Shown: positions 60,332 to 64,000 of the stretch, one piece after another | Layout: each line of letters starts with the position of its first letter | How positions within the stretch are numbered: position 1 is the stretch's first letter | DNA from: Steroidobacteraceae bacterium | GTDB taxonomy: Bacteria; Pseudomonadota; Gammaproteobacteria; Steroidobacterales; Steroidobacteraceae | DNA: 64,000 nucleotides | Direction of reading: 5' to 3' | Assembly (NCBI GenBank): GCA_019187495.1 | Contig: JABAQN010000022.1 | Location: forward strand, 62,001-126,000 | Translations under genes and position numbers: made by a program | Notes under the pieces: generated by a model | The model's input: only the letters and a program-made list of their open reading frames with translations | The model's database searches: none | What the model was told of the DNA's origin: nothing

Positions 60332-61500
60332 TGCAGCCGGTCCTCGATGTAAGCCAATACTTCGCGGCCCACGGTGGACCAACCGCCGACTTCAAGCCGT
60401 GCCGAGATCATCCGGTGATCCCAGTCGCGCCCGAGCGCGAGCTCGATCGCGCGAGCCATCGCTTCGTCGTCACCCACGGGCACGAGCGTCCCATTCTCGC
60501 CGTCCTTGATGAAATGCGGATTGTCGCCGACCGGTGTCGTGACGACCGGCGTGCCGGTCGCCAGGGACTCGAGGATGGCATTGCAGCAGCCCTCCCTGCG
60601 GGTACCAAGGGCAAAGACATCGGCGGCCCGCAGCCAGTCAGCCACCCTGACCGGCTCGACCGCACCAACAAACTGAACGTGTCTCTCGACTCCGAGATCC
60701 ACGGCGAGGCGGCGCAGCGTCGTCGGGTACTCTGGCTCGTAGTCTGCGCCGCCGATGATCGCGAGGCGCACGGGCCGACCACGCCTTCGCAATCTGCCGA
60801 TCGCACGCAGCACGACGTCGTGCCGCTTGAGCGACACGAGATGGCCCACGCTCACGACGAGTTCACCGTCCGTTGACATCGACAGCGCCTGGCGGGCGGA
60901 CATCTTGTCCCCAGGCCGGAAAATCTCCCGATCCACCGCGTTTGGAATCACGACGATGCGCTCTGCAGGCACGCCGTGATCCAGCATCTTGTCGCGCAGC
61001 GAATGACTCACGCTGATGCATCCATTCGCGGCTATGAGCGCTTCGGTGATCTGTTTGCCGATCCCGGGCATCTCCATGCGTTCGGCTTCGAAGCCCCGTA
61101 TCGTGACGAACACCGGCAGACCGAGGCGCCGCGCCGCGCGCACGCAACCCACACCATCAGGATAGCCAAAGTGCGCATCGACGACATCGATCGGTTTCTG
61201 GCGATGCCACATACGCAGGCGCGGCAGAATGGCACGCTCGAGCCAACGGGCATCGAGTGGTTTCAGCAAGCCTGGCAAGTACCACATCGCCGCATGATGA
61301 ATCGTCCGGCCGTGAATCTCGCGAGTCGGCGACCGCGCCCAATCCGGCAGGCGCCGAAGCGGTGGCAGGCATGGAACGGGCTGCAGGATCCGAATGTCGG
61401 ATGTCTCGGCCATCGCCGCCAAACGGCGCAGGACGAATACGCCGGCGCCCGGGGCCGTCGGGATAGGCAAGGTACGGCACACGCTCGCAACTCTCAGCAT
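60328..61500 (-). CDS. GT4-family glycosyltransferase
   Basis: The product has 390 residues with a GT-B fold. The acceptor half contains IDVVDAHFGYPDGVGCV and FVTIRGFEAERM; the donor half contains IVVIPNAVDREIFRPGD, SVGHLVSLKRHDVVLRAI and EGCCNAILESLATGTPVVTT (catalytic Glu region). ATG at 61500 overlaps the amidotransferase stop by 7 bp. It belongs to the same XrtA-type operon; donor sugar is not predictable. Confidence 0.87.
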   Translation of the reverse strand: MLRVASVCRTLPIPTAPGAGVFVLRRLAAMAETSDIRILQPVPCLPPLRRLPDWARSPTREIHGRTIHHAAMWYLPGLLKPLDARWLERAILPRLRMWHRQKPIDVVDAHFGYPDGVGCVRAARRLGLPVFVTIRGFEAERMEMPGIGKQITEALIAANGCISVSHSLRDKMLDHGVPAERIVVIPNAVDREIFRPGDKMSARQALSMSTDGELVVSVGHLVSLKRHDVVLRAIGRLRRRGRPVRLAIIGGADYEPEYPTTLRRLAVDLGVERHVQFVGAVEPVRVADWLRAADVFALGTRREGCCNAILESLATGTPVVTTPVGDNPHFIKDGENGTLVPVGDDEAMARAIELALGRDWDHRMISARLEVGGWSTVGREVLAYIEDRLQ

Positions 61501-63395
61501 GCCCCGGCCCCATGCCTGCGCAGGAACGTCTCGAACATCATCAATGTCCACAGCGGAGCGCTGTAATCGCGGCGCCCGCTTTCGTGCGCGGTCACGATCT
61601 CCTCGAGCACGCGGCTTTCGAAGAGCCCTGTCGCCGCGAGCGCTTCACCGAGCACGGCATTTCGCACCCGCTCGCGCAGCGGCCCACGGAACCAGCGGTT
61701 GAGCGGCACCGCGAAGCCCATCTTGGGGCGATACAGTACGTCGTGCGGCAACCAGGGCTCCATGCCCTTCTTGAGCAGGTATTTCGCCTCGCCGCGGCGA
61801 ATCTTGCTGCTTGACGGCAGCGTCGCGAGCCACTCGACGAGCGGATGATCCATGAGCGGCTCGCGCACCTCGAGCGAATGCGCCATGCTGGCACGATCGA
61901 CCTTCGTGTTGATATCACCCACCAGGTAAGTCTTCAGGTCGAGATACTGGATCAGCGCGAGTGGGTCGTCGGTGCCGGCGCGCGCTGCATGGCGGGCAAA
62001 CAGATCATCGACGCGATAGCCGCCGAGCGAGGCTTGCAGTTGCGTCGAGAACAACCGTGCACGCATCGGTGCGCGAATGATGGAGACACTCTGCAGGTAG
62101 GCTTCGACCGAGGTACGCGCGAGCGACTCGAACGTCGTCTTGGCGCGAAATATCCGCGGCGCCCAGTCGGCCTTCGGATATACGCGCCCGAGTAGCCCGA
62201 AGACCGGCCTGCGAAAGCCGAGCGGCAGCACCGAGCGCATCTTCTCTTCCATCAGATGCAGCTGATAGCGTCGATATCCCCCGAAGTTCTCGTCGCCTCC
62301 GTCGCCCGACAGCGCGACGGTCACATGCTTGCGCGCAAGCTGGCACACGCGGTAGGTCGGAATCGCGGAGCTGTCGGCATAGGGTTCGTCGTAGGTTACC
62401 GCGAGCGTGTCAATCAGGTCGAAGTCATCGCTCGCCACCCGGTCGACGAAATGGCGTGTCCGGTAGCGGTCGGCGACCATCTGCGCGAAACGAGTTTCGT
62501 CAAACGCCGGGTCGTCGAAGGAAATCGAACAGGTATTGACCGGCGCGTCGCTGATGCGCGCCATCACCGAGACAACCGCGCTCGAGTCGACGCCACCGGA
62601 GAGGAACGCGCCGAGCGGCACTTCCGAAATCATGCGCAGGCGGATCGACTCATGCAGGCGTCGATCGAGCTCGGCCTTCGCGTCCTCGAAGCCGATGGGG
62701 TTGTCGAGTGTGAAGCGAACGTCCCAGTATTCGCGGGGTTCAGGCACTGCTTCGCCGCGCCGTAGCGTGAGCGCATGGGCCGGTGGGAGCTTGCGAACGC
62801 TTGTGTAGATGGTGCGCGGTTCGGCCGCGTAGCCGACGGCGAAATAATCCTCGACCGCGCAGGGGTCGATAGTACGGATCACACCGGGGTGCAGCAGGAC
62901 TGCTTTAAGCTCGGAGCCGAATACGCACTGGCCGTCGGGAAGCAACGCGTAAAATAGCGGCTTTACGCCGAGCCGGTCGCGGGCGAGAAAGAGAGTCTCC
63001 TTGCTACGGTCCCACAGCGCGAATGCGAACATGCCTCGGAAGCGCTCGACGCAGGCTTCACCCCATGCTTCCCACGCGTGCACGATCACTTCGGTGTCGC
63101 TCTTGGTGTGAAACACGTGCCCGAGCGCCTGCAGTTCGGGGATCAGCGACTGGTAGTTGTAGATCTCGCCGTTGTAGACGACGACGACCGAGCCGTCCTC
63201 GTTGTAGAGCGGCTGCTGGCCCGTGGCGATGTCGATGATCGACAGGCGCCGGTGGCCGAGCGCGACGCCCGGCTCGAAATGCTCGCCTTCGCCGTCCGGG
63301 CCGCGATGCGCGATCGAATTGTTCATGCGTTTGAGCAACGCGCGATCGGGTTCGCGGCGGCCCCGCAGGTCGACAAATCCCGTAAGTCCACACAT
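61494..63395 (-). CDS. XrtA-associated amidotransferase (AsnB-like)
   Basis: The product has 633 residues, resembling TIGR03108. The glutaminase nucleophile is Cys2 (MCGLTGFVDL), with HRGPDGEGE and YNGEIYNYQSL. The synthetase domain shows AFLSGGVDSSAVVS, ALSGDGGDENFGGYRRY and KMGFAVPLNRWFRG. Placement between two XrtA-type glycosyltransferases is the canonical order. It likely amidates a uronic acid or an acyl group of the polymer. It is the sixth paralogue in the window. Confidence 0.9.
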   Translation of the reverse strand: MCGLTGFVDLRGRREPDRALLKRMNNSIAHRGPDGEGEHFEPGVALGHRRLSIIDIATGQQPLYNEDGSVVVVYNGEIYNYQSLIPELQALGHVFHTKSDTEVIVHAWEAWGEACVERFRGMFAFALWDRSKETLFLARDRLGVKPLFYALLPDGQCVFGSELKAVLLHPGVIRTIDPCAVEDYFAVGYAAEPRTIYTSVRKLPPAHALTLRRGEAVPEPREYWDVRFTLDNPIGFEDAKAELDRRLHESIRLRMISEVPLGAFLSGGVDSSAVVSVMARISDAPVNTCSISFDDPAFDETRFAQMVADRYRTRHFVDRVASDDFDLIDTLAVTYDEPYADSSAIPTYRVCQLARKHVTVALSGDGGDENFGGYRRYQLHLMEEKMRSVLPLGFRRPVFGLLGRVYPKADWAPRIFRAKTTFESLARTSVEAYLQSVSIIRAPMRARLFSTQLQASLGGYRVDDLFARHAARAGTDDPLALIQYLDLKTYLVGDINTKVDRASMAHSLEVREPLMDHPLVEWLATLPSSSKIRRGEAKYLLKKGMEPWLPHDVLYRPKMGFAVPLNRWFRGPLRERVRNAVLGEALAATGLFESRVLEEIVTAHESGRRDYSAPLWTLMMFETFLRRHGAGAC

Positions 63396-63400
63396 GGCCG

Positions 63401-64000
63401 TCAGTTCCGCATCATGAGGTCATCGTAAAGGGCGGTGTAGCCCCGCACCATCGCACCCATCGAAAAGCTCGCGAGGCTGCGCTCGCGCGCGGCGGCGCCG
63501 TGCGCGACACGCGGCTGGTCGTCGTCCAGGTAGTGCAGGATTGTCGCGCCGAGGCCATCGCCTCGAGGATCGTGTTCGAGATCCCCTCGTTCACCGACGG
63601 CAACACGAATATGTCAAAGCCGCGCAGCAGCGCCGGCGCATCACTGCGGGCCCCGCCAAACCACACGAGTGGCGCAATGCCAAGCGCCTGGGCGCGCTCA
63701 CGGAGAGCCCCCTCCTCAGGGCCGCCCCCCACGATCGCGAGCCGCAGACGACCCGAAATCGCGTCAGGGGCCCCTGCAAGCCCGGCGAAGGTTTCGAGCA
63801 GCGCCCCCTGGTTCTTGATGCGGTCGAAACGCCCGATCGTGCCGATCGCGACGGGGCGGTCCGCCTCACCGGTGGGCCACGGCCAGTCGGCCGGGATTAA
63901 GCGTTCCGCATCGACATCGTTGTAGATCTGCCGGATTCGCGCCGGGGCCGCGCCCACCCGCACCTCGAGCCATTGAGCGATATCCTTCGAGACCGCCACG
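63401..64000 (-). pseudogene. TIGR03088-like glycosyltransferase, frameshifted, partial
   Basis: Only the 3' part is in the window. It reads correctly through IGTIGRFDRIKNQGALLETF to EGISNTILEAMA, then switches to nonsense ending at 63412. In the next frame the expected C-terminus appears (TILHYLDDDQPRVAHGAAA, SLASFSMGAMVRGYTALYDD) and ends at 63401, 5 bp before the amidotransferase gene. Compared with the intact copy at 53.6 kb, about 35 codons after LEAMA, holding the donor-site segment TGLPVLATAVGGN, are missing and the join is out of frame. It is therefore a deletion or an assembly error. Confidence 0.8.

Noticed and set aside
1-64000. tRNA, rRNA, CRISPR arrays, exosortase and PEP-CTERM proteins
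   Set aside because: I looked for tRNA-like and rRNA stretches, regular short repeats with spacers, an exosortase and C-terminal PEP motifs, and saw none in the window.

Overview
The window is a GC-rich chromosomal segment from a proteobacterium, most likely gamma- or betaproteobacterial. A SrkA-type kinase and a GlrK-QseG-GlrR regulatory operon flank a very large extracellular-polysaccharide (EPS) region. That region carries many gene families normally found with the exosortase A (XrtA, PEP-CTERM) system: its AMP ligase, PLP decarboxylase, two associated hydrolases, acyl carrier protein, O-ligase, amidotransferase and two glycosyltransferase types. No exosortase gene lies inside the window. 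Genus cannot be set from what is visible.

Layout. (1) 1-6.2 kb: lipoprotein and srkA on the minus strand, divergent galE, then glrK-qseG-glrR on the plus strand. (2) 6.2-7.05 kb: a VapBC-like toxin-antitoxin pair, and a 114-bp fragment of a glrR homologue. (3) 7.05-16.5 kb, minus strand: one long operon from rfbF through a PIG-L deacetylase, an asparagine-synthetase-like protein, an acetyltransferase, a second asparagine synthetase, an acyl carrier protein, an AMP ligase and a NadE-like PP-loop ligase to a DUF4926 protein. (4) 16.7-24.5 kb, plus strand: sugar epimerase, SAF-domain oxidoreductase, flavoprotein, two GT2 glycosyltransferases, a two-repeat unknown protein and a Wzx-type flippase. 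(5) 24.5-30 kb: a Tat-exported CPPP-motif protein and rfbG (minus), an O-acyltransferase and an SGNH-like lipoprotein (plus), and a third asparagine synthetase (minus). (6) 30.1-36.8 kb, plus strand: XrtA-associated AMP ligase and decarboxylase, GT4, a GT39-like membrane protein, GtrA and a methyltransferase. (7) 36.8-43.2 kb, minus strand: rmlA-rmlB-GT2-wecE-acetyltransferase-asparagine-synthetase-like, a dTDP-Fuc4NAc-type pathway. (8) 43.4-54.8 kb: FemAB-like transferase, TPR protein, a second CPPP protein, O-ligase, two hydrolases, a second acyl carrier protein, a further asparagine-synthetase-like protein, a formyltransferase-deacetylase fusion and a GT4. (9) 55.0-56.7 kb: an intact IS1380-family element with a CTAG target duplication. 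(10) 56.8-64 kb, minus strand: a third CPPP protein, polysaccharide deacetylase, two glycosyltransferases, an XrtA-type amidotransferase, and a glycosyltransferase broken by an out-of-frame deletion at the window edge.

How the genes fit together (inference). Two nucleotide-sugar routes (CDP-6-deoxy-4-ketohexose and dTDP-4-amino-4,6-dideoxygalactose) feed many glycosyltransferases. The flippase and the O-ligase would export and join the glycan. Acyl-, formyl-, acetyl- and amido-transfer enzymes and two deacetylases would decorate it. Two separate AMP-ligase/acyl-carrier sets and six asparagine-synthetase paralogues, three of them without the glutaminase cysteine, point to extensive amide chemistry. 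Three Tat-exported proteins sharing a Cys-Pro-Pro-Pro segment are candidates for polymer-facing proteins and are the least explained element of the locus.
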